From positions 10,529,668 through 10,593,667 of the forward strand of contig OY821519.1 in the NCBI GenBank assembly GCA_963682025.1: a stretch of DNA of 64,000 nucleotides, written 5' to 3'. This DNA comes from Cordilura impudica (lineage: Eukaryota; Arthropoda; Insecta; Diptera; Scathophagidae). Each line of letters opens with the position of its first letter. The first letter of the stretch is position 1. Below are positions 1 through 11,384 of this stretch, piece after piece. The notes below the pieces were generated by a model that was not told the origin of the DNA, did not search any database, and saw only the letters and a program-made list of their open reading frames with translations. The position numbers and the translations under genes were made by a program.

Positions 1-1
1 G

Positions 2-244
2 CGACAGGACTGGTTTTTGATTAATCGTGGAAATAAACCTTGCACCATAGTTACAAATATCGGCAAAAGCTCTTTATACCCTGATCACAAATCCTCTCAA
101 TATCAAATACAAATTGAAAATATCCAAATTATTTTTAAAAATAACAAATTGATATCGAGAAAGAAAATAACTGATTTTGGGAAACGGATCATTGATATTA
201 AAACAGGAAGAAAAACTGAGTTAATAGAAGTTTTTATTGAGTAA
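2..244 (+). CDS. Unrecognised partial ORF at window edge
   Basis: The frame is open from the first bases of the window to a TAA at 242-244, about 80 codons, with no ATG inside, so it would be the C-terminal part or last exon of something starting to the left. The peptide is basic and Ile/Lys-rich and contains no motif that I recognise. Codons are AT-rich like the surroundings, so length alone does not prove coding. It could be a host exon, a transposon tail or chance. Confidence 0.25.
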   Translation, partial: RQDWFLINRGNKPCTIVTNIGKSSLYPDHKSSQYQIQIENIQIIFKNNKLISRKKITDFGKRIIDIKTGRKTELIEVFIE

Positions 245-800
245 AGAAACAAATATAGATTGAAAATGAATGGTTTAAATTGATTAAAAAGAGTGGCACA
301 GAGTACCCATGGTAGCTCAAAAAATTATAATGGTACTTTTTATGTCCCTTTTTGCGACACTTGTTTTGAAATTTTGTAAGTTTGCGTCTTTTTGAGTGTA
401 ATTTTAATTTAAAATTCAATTAAATATAATATAGAATAAAGAGAGATCCCATGCTAAATGATGCAACTTAATGTTGACCCGTTATTGTACTCGCCTTAAT
501 ACTGCTCAAAACGGATACATCCTAAAGAAATATTATTTCCATTTTAACCTCGATTTAAATACTGTAAGGATTAAATAGTTTTTTTGTTTGATTATTATGT
601 AATAGAAGTAATTGTTATATTAATTGCAGCAGTTGTGGGTCGTTAGTTGAATACTTTTCAACTAAATTTTTAATCAACTTGATTAATCTTTGATTAAAAC
701 AATAAAATGATATTTTACAATTTACTTATTTCTCGTATTTTTAAAATAGATTTTCGTCAGCTTTCACCTTTCATATATTTCTCAAATAAAAATTAGTATA
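245..800. other. AT-rich stretch without recognised content
   Basis: Multiple stops in all frames and no terminal repeats or known transposon motifs were seen. It may be the 3' flank of the edge ORF, if that is real. Confidence 0.4.
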
Positions 801-802
801 AA

Positions 803-1575
803 ACAAGTAAGAAAATTATAGTCGGTCTAGACCGACTATACGATACCCTTTACCAAGCCCTATCTCTTAGGCCCAACTAACTGGACATAGAAAATAAGCA
901 AAAACCATATTTGAGTGTAATTTTTATTAATTTTTTTGGCTGCAGACATGAAAAAGTTCATATCGGATGCTAGATCTATATGGGGACTAGGTCCAAAAAT
1001 GGACCGATCCTGATCATGTTTGGTAAAGTCTCTTGTATTTTGCAAAAATATATACAAACAAAATCTGAGAAGAATCAGTGCAATATTTTTGTTTTTTAAT
1101 AGATTTAAGTGAAGATCGGGAAGCAGCTCTATATGGGGCCAAAGGGATCATTTTTGGGCTACACATTAATGGACGTAATGAACGCATAAAAACCCAATTT
1201 GAGTAAGATCTATATGACAATTTGGATCTTATGGCAATTTATTTCGATTTCATACGGGTAATTTGTATGGGGGCTAGGTCTGAACATGGACCGATTCTCA
1301 CCAATTTCAATATCGTTCATCCCATGGCCGATAAAAGCTTATATACCGAATTTCATCAAAATATATTCATATTTGCGACCTGCAGTTTGATTACAAGCTT
1401 TACATGGACACACAGATGGACGGACGGACGGACGAACATTGTTAAATCAACTCAGAAAGTGATTCTGATTCGATCGGTACAATTAAAGATGGGTCTAGGT
1501 CAAATATTTTTGGTTGTTACAAACAGCAGCACAAAGTCATTATACCCAAACCACATAGTGGTATAGGGTATAAAA
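803..1575 (+). mobile_element. INE-1/DINE-1-like interspersed element, copy D1
   Basis: It starts with ACAAGTAAGAAAATTATA and the perfect palindrome GTCGGTCTAGACCGAC, and ends with CATTATACCCAAACC, CACATAGTGG and TATAGGGTATAAAA. A run of GGACGGACGGACGGAC lies about 150 bp before the 3' end. The same ordered blocks recur at about ten other places in this window in both orientations. The palindromic start, GGAC microsatellite and TATACCC/GGGTATA hairpin resemble Drosophila INE-1/DINE-1 (Helentron-derived) elements; that assignment is inference. Open frames inside are not genes. This is one of the most complete copies. Confidence 0.7.
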
Positions 1576-1816
1576 ACCAATTTGTGAACCAAACAATTAA
1601 TCAATATAAACAAAATTTAATTGGCTCAATTTTTATTATTCAACATTAGTTTTAAATGAGAGTTATTAGAAAATAATATTTTCTGTAACTCGGGGCTAAT
1701 CTAAACTGCGAACATATTTTTACTTGCAAGCTTTACTTGGAAATCCTAAGGCCAGCAATTCTGAGTCGATCATACTAGCAAAAGGTTTAAAATTGGGCAT
1801 AATTAAAAATGAAAAT

Positions 1817-1836
1817 TTGTTTGTTTGTTTGTTTGT
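1817..1836. repeat. (TTTG)n microsatellite
   Basis: Five tandem TTTG-like units inside a non-coding stretch. Confidence 0.8.
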
Positions 1837-1904
1837 GTGTTTGACATTAATTGGTAGCTTAACCATACGACCAATGTTCTTAAAATTTTCAGAGTGTGTA
1901 AGTA

Positions 1905-2435
1905 TGCATCGGGAAAGTGGGCATGGCACCTCCCACATATACAAAATTTTTTACATCATATATCTGGAGCTCTATGATAGCAAGAGTCCTAAAACTTTGT
2001 AGGAGTACATAAGTAAGTAATGTGAGAAGTCAAGCTAAAAATGGGCGGGATCAAACAAGTGGGCGTGGCACCTTCTATACATGGTAAATACATGTCATCA
2101 TATATCTAAAGTACTATGATGGCCTGAGTCTTGAAACTTTCTACACATCAATTGGTTGTTAATGTAAGTAGTCTACAAAAAATGGGTGAGATTTGGGTTA
2201 GTGGGCGTGGTATCTCCCATACAAAAACATTATCCGGAGTACTATAAACTTGACAGTCTTGAAACTAGTTGTGAGTTCACGAATGATGGTGTGAGAAGGT
2301 ATGTGAAAAATGGGCGCGATCAAACTAGTGGGCATGGCACCTCCCATACATGGTAAAACCATATCGTCATATATTTATAGTATTAGGACGGCCAGAGTCT
2401 TCAAACTTTCTGCATGGCGTGGCACCTCCATACAA
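1905..2435. repeat. Tandem array of diverged ~150-bp units
   Basis: The phrases GTGGGCGTGGCACCTCCCAT, ATCATATATCTGGAG and GAGTCTTGAAACTTTCT recur in the same order four times with indels. Units are strongly diverged. The array lies directly upstream of a Helitron-like 3' end, so it may be the internal array of a non-autonomous Helitron. Confidence 0.65.
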
Positions 2436-2439
2436 AAAA

Positions 2440-2757
2440 AAATTATAGTGTACCCTGTCGGGCTTCACTACGACCTACAGTGAATATCAATTTTTGTCCA
2501 ATAAATGTTTCCCATGTTCATTCCACGAAGTAAGTATAATACCAATAGAAAATAAAACTTTTTAACATTTTTTTTTTTAAATTTTTTATTTCAATGTTCT
2601 TTACTTTAAATACGTTACGTTACGTTATGTATTGAAAAAATAAATGGTTGATGCTTTTTTGTTTTCGTCGGCGATCATGGTCTACAGCGCTCCATTCCTC
2701 TTTCTGTCATAGATCGCAACCCCATATAAGCAAAACAACGTTTGCCGGGTCAGCTAA
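2440..2757 (+). mobile_element. Helitron-type 3' terminal fragment
   Basis: The segment ends in CGTTTGCCGGGTCAGCTAA, where CTAA at 2754-2757 fits the CTRR terminus of Helitrons and is preceded by a GC-rich stretch unlike its surroundings. A CCTGTCGGGCTTCACTACGA block near its left side resembles Helitron subterminal sequence in insects. No replicase coding is present and no 5' TC end could be fixed. It may form one non-autonomous element with the tandem array to its left. Confidence 0.45.
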
Positions 2758-3694
2758 ATTCGAACAAATAATTTGAATTGTGGAAAAAATACAGGAACAA
2801 GTTCGATTTAATTAATTTTAAAAGATGTGATTTAAAAAAAAGAAAAATTGTACACTATACTGATAGTTAATGCCTTTCGATCTGCTACAGCTTGTAGCTT
2901 ATATTCGCACCACTGTAATGCCATGAAACTTTTATGGATGATTGTCTTGTCCTAGGTATACTTTGTGGAAAATTTATATTCATTAAACTAATATTCATTC
3001 TTTTGTGAACTAATTTACAAAAAGAAAACTTTCTTTTGCGTCAAATATAATTCATGGGGAAAACTTTTACTTAACACCTTAATACCTTTTCCAATAATAT
3101 ATAACTTAATTTTAATTAGCTTTAAAATATCATCATGATGGAACAGACACACTCCTTAAAAAAAAAATTTAAATAATTTATCTGATTGTTACAAATAAAA
3201 GCAACAAATTTACATAATCGCCAACAATTTAAAATAACAACATCTACAAACGAGTAAGTGACTGCAGTAAATAAATTGACACAATTCAGGCATAACAAAA
3301 GTGAAGAGTATGAGAACCCTTAGTTTTCTTTGTATTTTTTTTTTTTTTTTTTTTGTTTTGCCGAAACGTAGTGCGATTGACACATCATTTTACGGCCTGT
3401 CGCCTTTCAATAAAAATATTTATCGTAATAAAATCAAAAGTGAATTTACCACAAAATATTTACAAACAAGCGCGTGTATGGCTGCTGTTGCCTGCTTAGA
3501 ACATGCAAAACAATTTCATAGAAAATCCTTTTAACAGAAAGTACCTTTTCTCGCAATATGACATCATCATCATCAGCAACCAAATCAGTCTAGCATATTG
3601 GAAGCGCATCAACAGTATTATTATATTCATGTATACTTTAGGTTGACACTTATTGAAAGATGAAACAAAACGTTCCATGAATCAAAGCATTCCT
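2758..3694. other. AT-rich stretch without recognised content
   Basis: Poly-T and AT-rich sequence with short open frames only. No motif, repeat end or RNA gene could be supported. Confidence 0.4.
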
Positions 3695-4925
3695 CAACGT
3701 AAATAAGTCTCCGATACCGGTTACCGTACCAGCACTGGTGCTGAAACATTGCTCTTTTACGCTAGATAGTCCATTGTCCAACCTTTTCAACACTTCGTAC
3801 CGTGCGAAAGTCTTCTCTTGCTGGAAGGTTTCCAATGTTCGGCCAATCCCTAAAAATTGTTAGACTAGTAACCCTGAATTTGCCTTCCAATTTCTATCTA
3901 CTCCACAATATCAAAGGTGATGGAAAGCATAATTAATTACCATCTTGTCAACTATCTAGAGGCCAACTCTATTCTTAATGATCGGCAGTATGGCTTCTGT
4001 GGAAGTCGTTCTTCGGGAGAGCTGCTAGCTTTCCTTACTGGGCGTTGGAGCCGATCCATTTACAATTTTGGTGAAAGTGAAGTGGTTTCTCTAGATATTT
4101 CCAAGGCGTTCTAATACGTGTGGTGCTTCAGTGCTTTAATATCAAATCTTCTTGCATTTAGGGTTGGCATTGGCTTCTCTCGATTTATATCGAGTTTTCT
4201 CAGAGATCGCACTAAACGTGTTGTTATTGATGGGGTCTCATCGAATGTGTTTCAGCTTTATTCAGGCTACCACAAAGTTCTGTTCTTTCTCCTTCTCTTT
4301 TCCTTATCTTTCTGAATGACCATTCTTGGTCAAAACCTTCTGTTCTATATACTTTCTCGCAGATAACAGCAGCAGTTGTTATTAATTTTCCTTCAACTGT
4401 AGGCCAAGCCTTTTCGAGGATAGGAACAAAAGGCAGACAATGTATTCCACACTCTATCAAGACCTGTTAACAAAGTCTAAGTGTCGTAAAACGAATTGGG
4501 TCGATTTTAATGCAGACAAGACTCAATGTCGGTTGTTGACCTTGAATTTAACAATACCATCTGTATATATAGGTGGTATAGTTATCGAGGAATCAAATAC
4601 TCTTGATGTTCTGGGCATGAGAATTCAATGCGATGTCCGCTGGAACGAACATGTTTTTCGAATGTAGAAAGAAGCAGTGAAGCATCTTGATTTTTTAAAA
4701 CGGTGCAAATGTTACTTCACTCCTTCTGAAATGCTTAAATCTATATCTTCCATATATGGATAGGAGCTTCGAAATATATGTTGGAGTTACTGGATCATGT
4801 ACAAGCTCATTAATTCCAGTAGAGTATCAAACTATATCAACTCGTTAGAACATCGTCGGAATGTGGGTTCTGTAACACTTTTCTACAGATATTATCATAA
4901 GAAATTCCTAGGCCCAAGATTTAAT
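3695..4925 (+). pseudogene. Non-LTR retrotransposon reverse transcriptase relic
   Basis: Translating across stops and frameshifts gives reverse-transcriptase blocks in the right order: a WKVSNVRPIPK-type finger block near 3,820, KVMESIINYHLVNYL and LNDRQYGF near 3,920-3,990, VVSLDISKAF near 4,085-4,110 (first catalytic Asp), SFLRDRTKRVVIDGVSSN near 4,195-4,250, and post-RT thumb sequence NSLEHRRNVGS near 4,850. The YADD block expected near 4,340 is unreadable because of damage. The order and wording fit APE-type Jockey/CR1-like elements. No ORF1, endonuclease or poly-A tail was identified, so this is an internal fragment. Function is lost. Confidence 0.8.
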
Positions 4926-4959
4926 GCAAGAATGTTAATTTTGGTTCTTCTTGATAAAT

Positions 4960-5362
4960 GAGGAGACCGTCAGATGGGATTTAAGACTCCAAATGATTCT
5001 TGCCAGGTTTAATGCGATTCTGTACATCATCACTGGAACCATCCGTCACAGTTATTATACTGCCTGAGTAGCAGAATTGGGACACATCTTCTAATTTCTC
5101 ACCATTTATGGAGAACGTTATGTTTTTTGAGGAGTTTATACGCATTATCTAGGTCTTTGCTATGTTTTTCCTGCTTCTTTCTGTACTGCTTTATTCTTTG
5201 ACTCCATGTCGTTGTATTTCTGTGAGCGTAGACAGATGTCATCAGCGTAGTTGAGATCCTCTACCCTTCTATGAAAACCCCACGAAATTCCTCTTTTATG
5301 TAATATTAAATGTATGCAGTAGGAACTAGTGAACAAACGTGCCTCTTCTCCACCATACAAAA
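4960..5362 (-). pseudogene. Non-LTR reverse transcriptase fragment with YADD motif
   Basis: On the minus strand the frame from about 5,360 reads GISWGFHRRVEDLNYADDIC, which contains the YADD catalytic motif of reverse transcriptases near 5,250. It then continues into a decayed thumb region down to about 4,960. It runs opposite to the relic on its left and has a different wording around the active site, so it is a second element, not part of the same copy. RTE- or I-like clades are possible; I could not decide. Confidence 0.75.
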
Positions 5363-5526
5363 TTTAAAATAAAAAAATATTAAATAGTTTTAAGCGAAAA
5401 AATTCTAGACAAAAAAAAAACCAAGAAAATTCTCCGCAAAATAAAGGAGCATTACTTTTTTACTCATAACAGTGGAACCGAGGGACGTATTTTCTTAGTT
5501 ATCACAATCCCTGTGAATTTGCAAAC

Positions 5527-6520
5527 ATGGAAAAATAGGTCTCCGTTATGTAATTCAATAATTTCATTTAAAAGGTCTCAATATTTAAGCCGAGCTTGAT
5601 CCTACTATGGGGGACTATGCTCTTTCGTTTACAACTATAAAATATTGGGTAGCAGAGTTCAAACGTGGCCGTACAAGCTGCCAAGAAATTAGTTGTTCAC
5701 CAATTTAGTTGCTCAAAACAGAAACGGCTAAGAAAATCTACAAAATGGTATTAGATGATCGTCGGCTGAAGATCGCATATTGACTTAAAATTTGGAAATG
5801 CAAAAGCTGTCCGCCGAACAGGCGCGGGTTTTGCTCATGATAGAGCAAAAACAGCGTCGTGAATATGTTTCAATAGAGTGTTTGGCGATGTTTCACCGCA
5901 ATAAAGCTGAGTTTTTTTCATCTATTCGTAATCAAGGATAAGACATGGGGGTCCACCACTTCATACCTGAGACAAAGGAACAGTCATTAGACTGAAATGG
6001 GAAAATGGTGTCCAAAGAAGGCGGAGACAGCTCCATCTACAAGGCTATAGCGTCTGTTTGTTGGAATGCGCGTGGAATATTTTTTATTAATTATCTTCAA
6101 ACTGCAAAAACAATCAACGGCGAGTATTATGCTAATCTTTTGCAGCGTTTAAGTGATGAAATGAAAGGAAAAAAGCCGAAATTTGATGCAAAATAAAGTG
6201 TTATTTCATCAAGACAATGCACTAGTTCACACATCCAAAAGTTCGAATTACTTCATCACGCACATTATTCACCAGATTTAGCTCATCCGATTTATTTTCT
6301 ATTTCCAAACTTGAAAAAATGTGTCGGTGGTAAAAGATTTGCCAAAAATAAAGAAGTATGCGGAGTATGCGGTTGATGACTATTTTAAGGAACTAGACAC
6401 TTATCATATCCTTGTAACGAGCTAAAAGCAGATTATGTTGCAAAATAAAAATAAAATTTCCCAAATTGTTCGTGTTTTCTTTGTCAGGTCCCGTTGTTCT
6501 GGGACCGTCCTCGTATTTTG
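5527..6520 (+). pseudogene. mariner-type transposase relic
   Basis: Reading across frames gives successive mariner blocks: KYWVAEFKRGRTS near 5,645, KMVLDDRRLK near 5,742, a D-K-T-W version of DETW near 5,935, VHHFIPETKEQS near 5,950, INGEYYANLLQRL near 6,115, VLFHQDNA near 6,200 (Asp at 6213-6215) and HYSPDLA followed by YFLFPNLKK near 6,300. These are the D,D34D mariner family. The third catalytic Asp (the PSD position) is replaced by Ile in HPIYF, and there are many stops and frameshifts. The right end TCAGGTCCCGTT...GACCGTCCTCGTA looks like the terminal repeat region; the left terminal repeat is unclear. Confidence 0.85.
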
Positions 6521-6524
6521 ATTA

Positions 6525-7755
6525 GTAACAAACGGAATTACAAACTTATTTATTCAAAAGTGTGAAGATATATTTAAATCCACGAAAAATATGCTCTTCG
6601 GGTGACTTATGGTTACAATTAAACATGAATTGGTTATAATATAACATAAATTCTGCCCTTATATCTACCTCTCATAATATCGATTAAATCCTATTACATA
6701 TTGTACACCCTAATATACATTTGTCTATGCAATATCGTCATCGACATAAATGTCCTTAAACATTTTTCTATTTCACAATTGAGTCTTTACGATGAAAACA
6801 CACACACACAAAAACAGAATCTGCATAAAAATTGTAAAATCCTACAAACCCTTTCGTCATGTGCTCAATTCGTACTTTGAACAATATTTTGATAATGTTA
6901 AAAGGGATGACAATATTAAGTTGTTATTTCACCAACCGCAATGATGACAAAGTGCTACTGCTGCCTTTTCTAGTATTTGTGTGTGTGTGTGTGTGTGTGG
7001 TACTTATAATAATGTCTACCAAAGCAGCAGATCGTTTATCAAATATTGAGGCTTGTTAAAAGGATTTCGTATTCCTTTTTTTGTTTTTTTTTTCTGTTTT
7101 TTGTCTTTAGTTAACACAGGTTTATTTGCATTTGGCTTTAATAATGAACTGTATTGTTGTTTTGATGAACAAACCATTATTTTATACATCGTAGCACCAG
7201 AAAATTGTTAAAAGGAAATTGTTTGTACAACTTTTGGGTAAAATATATATAAAAAGAATTGAAGGATTTGATTTATGATAAAAAAAAATTAAATCGTTTA
7301 TTGGTGGTCAAACTTTGTGTAGATTTTATACTTAAAATAAAATAAAATTATATAAATGACAGTGTTGCCACTGAAGTTGTGAGTTAAATGAGGAGGTTCA
7401 TAACAAAAAGCAATAATTCCACTTTTTAAGTTTTTAGTTTTTTTGACTAAATCCGTTTCTTCATATTGGCCATTATTATAAAACATACCAAAGGTCAATA
7501 ATTTTTCTGTAATTCAATACCAAAAGTAACGATTTAGACCAAAATGAAACAATTCCAATATACATCCTACTGACGTCAATTAAATTTATTAATTTTTAAA
7601 AAAAGAGAAAATTTTGTTACACTGTTTAAAAGATCGTTTTAGGAATAGAGATGGGTTAGTTAACATGTTTTGTAAAACTTACGATTCTTTTGAGTAAGGA
7701 GTGAGATCGAAAAAATCTTAATATAGATAAAATGTAATAATAACAACACATGATT
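6525..7755. other. AT-rich stretch with a GT microsatellite
   Basis: A (GT)n tract lies at about 6,978-6,999 and a short CA tract near 6,800. The open frames here show no motif. No repeat boundaries were recognised. Confidence 0.5.
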
Positions 7756-7852
7756 TTGGGACTCAATTCCGAAAATTGCACCTGAAAGTAGCCCCAAAAA
7801 TAAGAACTTCTGCATCATTCGTTTTGTCAAGTTGGCTGCCATTATAATTTAA

Positions 7853-10267
7853 CCTATTTACGGTCGCCGTTCCAATTTGGGAACACTTAGTTATCGAGGG
7901 TGAATAGAAAAAGTATTGATATTTATTAAAAAATTTAAGCATTGATATTTACTAGGAAGACCTATGGTTATAAAAAATGTAGAACGAATAAATTTGGTTT
8001 ATTTTTAGTGCTATAATAATCTAACTAATTTGGTCAATAATATAGATTTGAAGGTAGGTTTTGGTTAACAATAATTAAAATTTTTGTGTATAGTTTAAAG
8101 TCATAAATTCTTTTATTTGATCAATTCAATACATAACGAATTACACCAAATGACTTTTAGTTTCATATTTTATTTACATCTGATTTTATTACACATAAAA
8201 TTGTGCTGTGCCAATTTGGGTACAATGGCTATATTTAAATATACGCAAACACACGAATGAGTAGACGACTAGAAAACGTCAGATGCGTTGTTTTGCTGAC
8301 TATGTAGTCTTAGTTGTGAAAACGGTGGCAGCACTTTATGGTGAAACAAAGTTATCAATTTATGTCCATAAACAGGGAAATCCCCAAGTAAAATCTAAGT
8401 GTATTTTATTGTATGTATTACATTCATTAGTTGCTGAAACGTTGAAATATTAGTTGAACCAGTATATTAGGACTTTTAGCACGCGTATTAACTTAACTAA
8501 GATGAACCGATATTTTAGCTCTTTCACTTTCGCGGTTTAGAGGAAGCTGTTAATACGATTATAGAGGATAGCACCGATGGATTTGAGTATGATTTTACCA
8601 TACTTACACCAGAACCTAGAGTTGTTACTGATGAAGAAGAAGGGTTTGACGACAATATAAATTTGTCAATCTTGCCAAATGACGTTCCTGGAGAAGTCGA
8701 GGTTTTTATTCGCAATGTTGGCATTCTTGGGATGATGCCGGATATTCTAGTGATGAAGAGCCATTATCTGCTAAAAGGGAACGGATTAGAACTAATACGC
8801 CACGGTGTGGAGAGCAAGAGATTTCATCAGCATTTAAAGTTCCATCTTGGGAAACTGTCTACCGGTTGCTAAGTGAAAGCCGCATGACACAGTAAAAGTA
8901 TTGACATGAAATGTCAATGAAATGTTTTTCGACGAAGAAGTTTTTGAAATGATCGCTAATTTTGACACAATTTTACGGTCACCGTTGCAGAGCTAAAGGT
9001 TTTCTTTGGAATACTTATTCTATCTGGATACCACAAACTATCAAGGGAAAGCATGTATTGGTCTTTAAATGAAGATATAGTAGTAGAAGTTATGTCAAAT
9101 TCTATGTCCAGGAATAGGTTTAAAGAAATAAAGAGAAATTTGCACCTTGTCGATAATAATGAAGCTTCAAACACCATTGACGAAATGTTCAAAGTACGCA
9201 AACTTTCAGATGTTCTTATCAAAAAGTTCAACCAATTTGGCATTTTCCATGAAAATATTTCTATCGATGAGTCTATGGTTAAATATTATGGTCGTCATTC
9301 AGCAAAGCAGTTTATTAGAGGCAAACCAGTTCGGTTTGGCTATAAAAATTCGGTCGCAGCAACTTCCTCTGGATACTGCTACTCTTTTGATATTTACTGT
9401 TTCTGAGGCATTGGGTACTAGAGTTGTCAAAATGCTGCTTGATAAATTATCGACGAACCCCGCCAATCGCAAAATCTATTTTAATAACTTTTTTACAAGT
9501 TGTGAGTTGCTAAATGATTTATGTAATGTAGGTTATCGTGGTACAGGAACAATAAGAGATAATCGCACTAAGAAATGTCCCCTGACAAATGTAAAGGAGA
9601 TGATGAAAAAACCAAGAGCAGAGTTTGATTATAGGTTTGATAAAAAGAACGAGATATTGTTGGTCCGCTGGAAGGATAACAGTATTTGCACAATGGCTAC
9701 CAATCATGATTCTTATGAACCACATTACAACAAGGGCATGGGCGGAGTTGATGAAATGGATCAATCCACATCATTATACAGAATCGGCATTCATGGCAGA
9801 AAATGGTGGTGGGGTTTATTTACCTACATGATAGATATGGCTATATCAAATGCATGGCGGTTGCATGTATGTAGTAAAGAAAACAGCATGGACCAGTTAA
9901 TATTTCGACGAACTATAGCTAGATTTTACCTAAAGCAATCACCAAAAAAACGCGCTACTGCTCGTCATTCGTCATCAGATATTGAAGGCTTACAGCTAGA
10001 CGGTGCCGATTACGTTCCCGAAAAGCTTCCAAATCGTGCACGTTGCGTCATCTGCCACAAGAGAAGCCGTTGGAGTTGCAAAAAATGCAAGAAAACACTT
10101 TGCATTGACAAAGGGTGCTTTTCAAAATTTCACTCATAAGTAGCCACTGTGCCAATTTGGATATATTTTAATTTTTTTTTGTTTTCCTGTTTTTTGTACT
10201 CCTAATTTTATATAAATAAAGAATTTTTCAAAGTTTTCCTTGTCGTTTTGGTTTGGCTTTAAATGGG
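7853..10267 (+). mobile_element. piggyBac element flanked by TTAA
   Basis: The element is bounded by TTAA at 7849-7852 and 10268-10271. Its ends are CCTATTTACGG on the left and CCCATTTAAAG (reverse complement) on the right, as expected for piggyBac ends that begin CC(C/T) next to TTAA. The flank joined without it, ATTATAAT-TTAA-TGGCCATA, is present uninterrupted in the inverted arm at 11,170-11,215, which is an internal empty site. The motif TGTGCCAATTTGG recurs near both ends (8,211 and 10,148), perhaps a subterminal binding repeat. It carries a broken transposase gene. Confidence 0.9.
8502..10139 (+). pseudogene. piggyBac transposase, broken
   Basis: An acidic N-terminal region (GLEEAVNTIIED, then RVVTDEEEG and DVPGEVEVF near 8,530-8,710) is followed after stops by the DDE domain. 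SIDESMV near 9,260-9,277 carries the first catalytic Asp (9266-9268). YFNNFFTS near 9,477-9,500 is the YFDNFFTS motif with the second catalytic Asp changed to Asn (9483-9485). GGVDEMDQ near 9,744-9,764 carries the third Asp. The C-terminus CVICH...CKKC...C (10,045-10,130) is the cysteine-rich zinc domain that binds transposon ends. Frameshifts lie near 8,520, 8,740-8,900 and 9,400. The gene cannot encode an active enzyme. The start ATG at 8502 is chosen because it directly precedes the acidic region. Confidence 0.9.
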
Positions 10268-10494
10268 TTAATGGCCATAAGAATTTTTTTGCTCAAGATG
10301 GATTTTTATCACTTTTTGTATATTTTAACACGGTTATAACACGGTAACTGTACGGAATATCTCTGTTGTGTCTGAAACAAAGTTGTGAATAGGAGAAAAA
10401 AACGGAACAAACCTACCTTAAAAAAGGGCATCCAGTGTCTTAAAAATCGCAAAAATGCCCATTTTCCCCCGTTTTTTCTCCATTAATACCTTTT

Positions 10495-10826
10495 TGGCAC
10501 AATTACCTCAGGAATCGGACGAACAAGGAAAGGGGTTCTACCAGGTGATCATGCCAGCGATCCAAAGGCAAAAAAAATAGATGCATTACTTGCGGAGATT
10601 TGTTGGTGGAGTTCTAAAATTTAGCAGTTTGAAGATGAAAGCACCGAAGATGACGATGACACTGAAATTGGCGGACACACTTAAGAAAACATGCCCTTGA
10701 ATATTATGTCTAACTCGGATGATGATGCATACTCAGACCATGAATATGAGCAACCTACGAAGAAAACAAGATCATCAGAACCACAAGCAATAACTTCAAC
10801 GAGGATGGATATTGAGAATAATTGAA
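10495..10826 (+). pseudogene. Acidic ORF remnant inside the fold-back loop
   Basis: The plus strand reads a basic patch with GDHASDPKAKKIDALLAEIC, a stop, then strongly acidic EDESTEDDDDTE and SNSDDDAYSDHEYEQPTKK, ending TAG/TGA near 10,826. Acid runs next to Lys-rich runs suggest the C-terminal tail of a transposon-encoded protein. I do not recognise the family. It lies between the inverted arms, so it may be the last part of the fold-back element's own gene. Confidence 0.35.
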
Positions 10827-11384
10827 AATGTACTAAATTTTGTTTCCATGCATAGATAACAAATAAAAATCTCATATTTTCTGTGTAAGAATAACTGTAA
10901 TATGAATCGGAATTTTTATTTTCATGCAAAATAAAGTTTATAAAGAAAAAAACAGCATATTTATGGACTTGCAATCCAGTTATTTATCAAAGAAGGTGAA
11001 AATGGGGGGAAATGGGGGGAAAGGGGCAGTTTTGCGATTTTTAAGGCACTGGATGCACTTTTTTCCGGTAGGTTTGTCCCGCTTTTTTTTCTCCTATTCA
11101 ATATCTACAACTTTCTCTCAGACAAATATACAAAAAGTGATAAAAATCCACTTTGAGCAAAAAAATTCGTATGGCCATTAAATTATAATGGCAGCCTACT
11201 TGACAAAACTAATGATCCACAAGTTCTTATTTTTCGGGCTACTTTCAGGTGCAATTTTCAGAACTAAGTCCCAATGAGCTGAAAAATGTTGTACCGTGTA
11301 AGGAAACAAACTGAACCCAGAGTTTTGATTTTTTTTTTTATTTAATTGAAATTATATTTAAGCTTACAGTGCGTGAGATTTTGC

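Larger units (their letters stand above)
7757..11280. mobile_element. Fold-back element with ~300-bp inverted arms, interrupted by piggyBac
   Basis: The left arm (7,757-7,852 continued at 10,268-10,470) is the reverse complement of 11,003-11,280 with scattered mismatches and one indel block. Shared phrases include AAAATTGCACCTGAAAGTAG, GGCTGCCATTATAATTTAA, TGGATTTTTATCACTTTTTG and GCATCCAGTG. The arms enclose about 530 bp holding an acidic ORF remnant. Removing piggyBac gives an element of about 1.1 kb. No superfamily could be assigned and no target duplication was found. Confidence 0.75.

Noticed and set aside
1222..1566. 114-codon open frame, with similar frames at 45,144-45,392, 55,405-55,620 and 62,349-62,594
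   Set aside because: They are the same non-coding INE-1-like sequence read in copies D1, D6, D7 and D8; differences include indels that shift the frame.
9519..9831. Open frames on both strands inside the piggyBac gene
   Set aside because: Shadows of the transposase reading frame.
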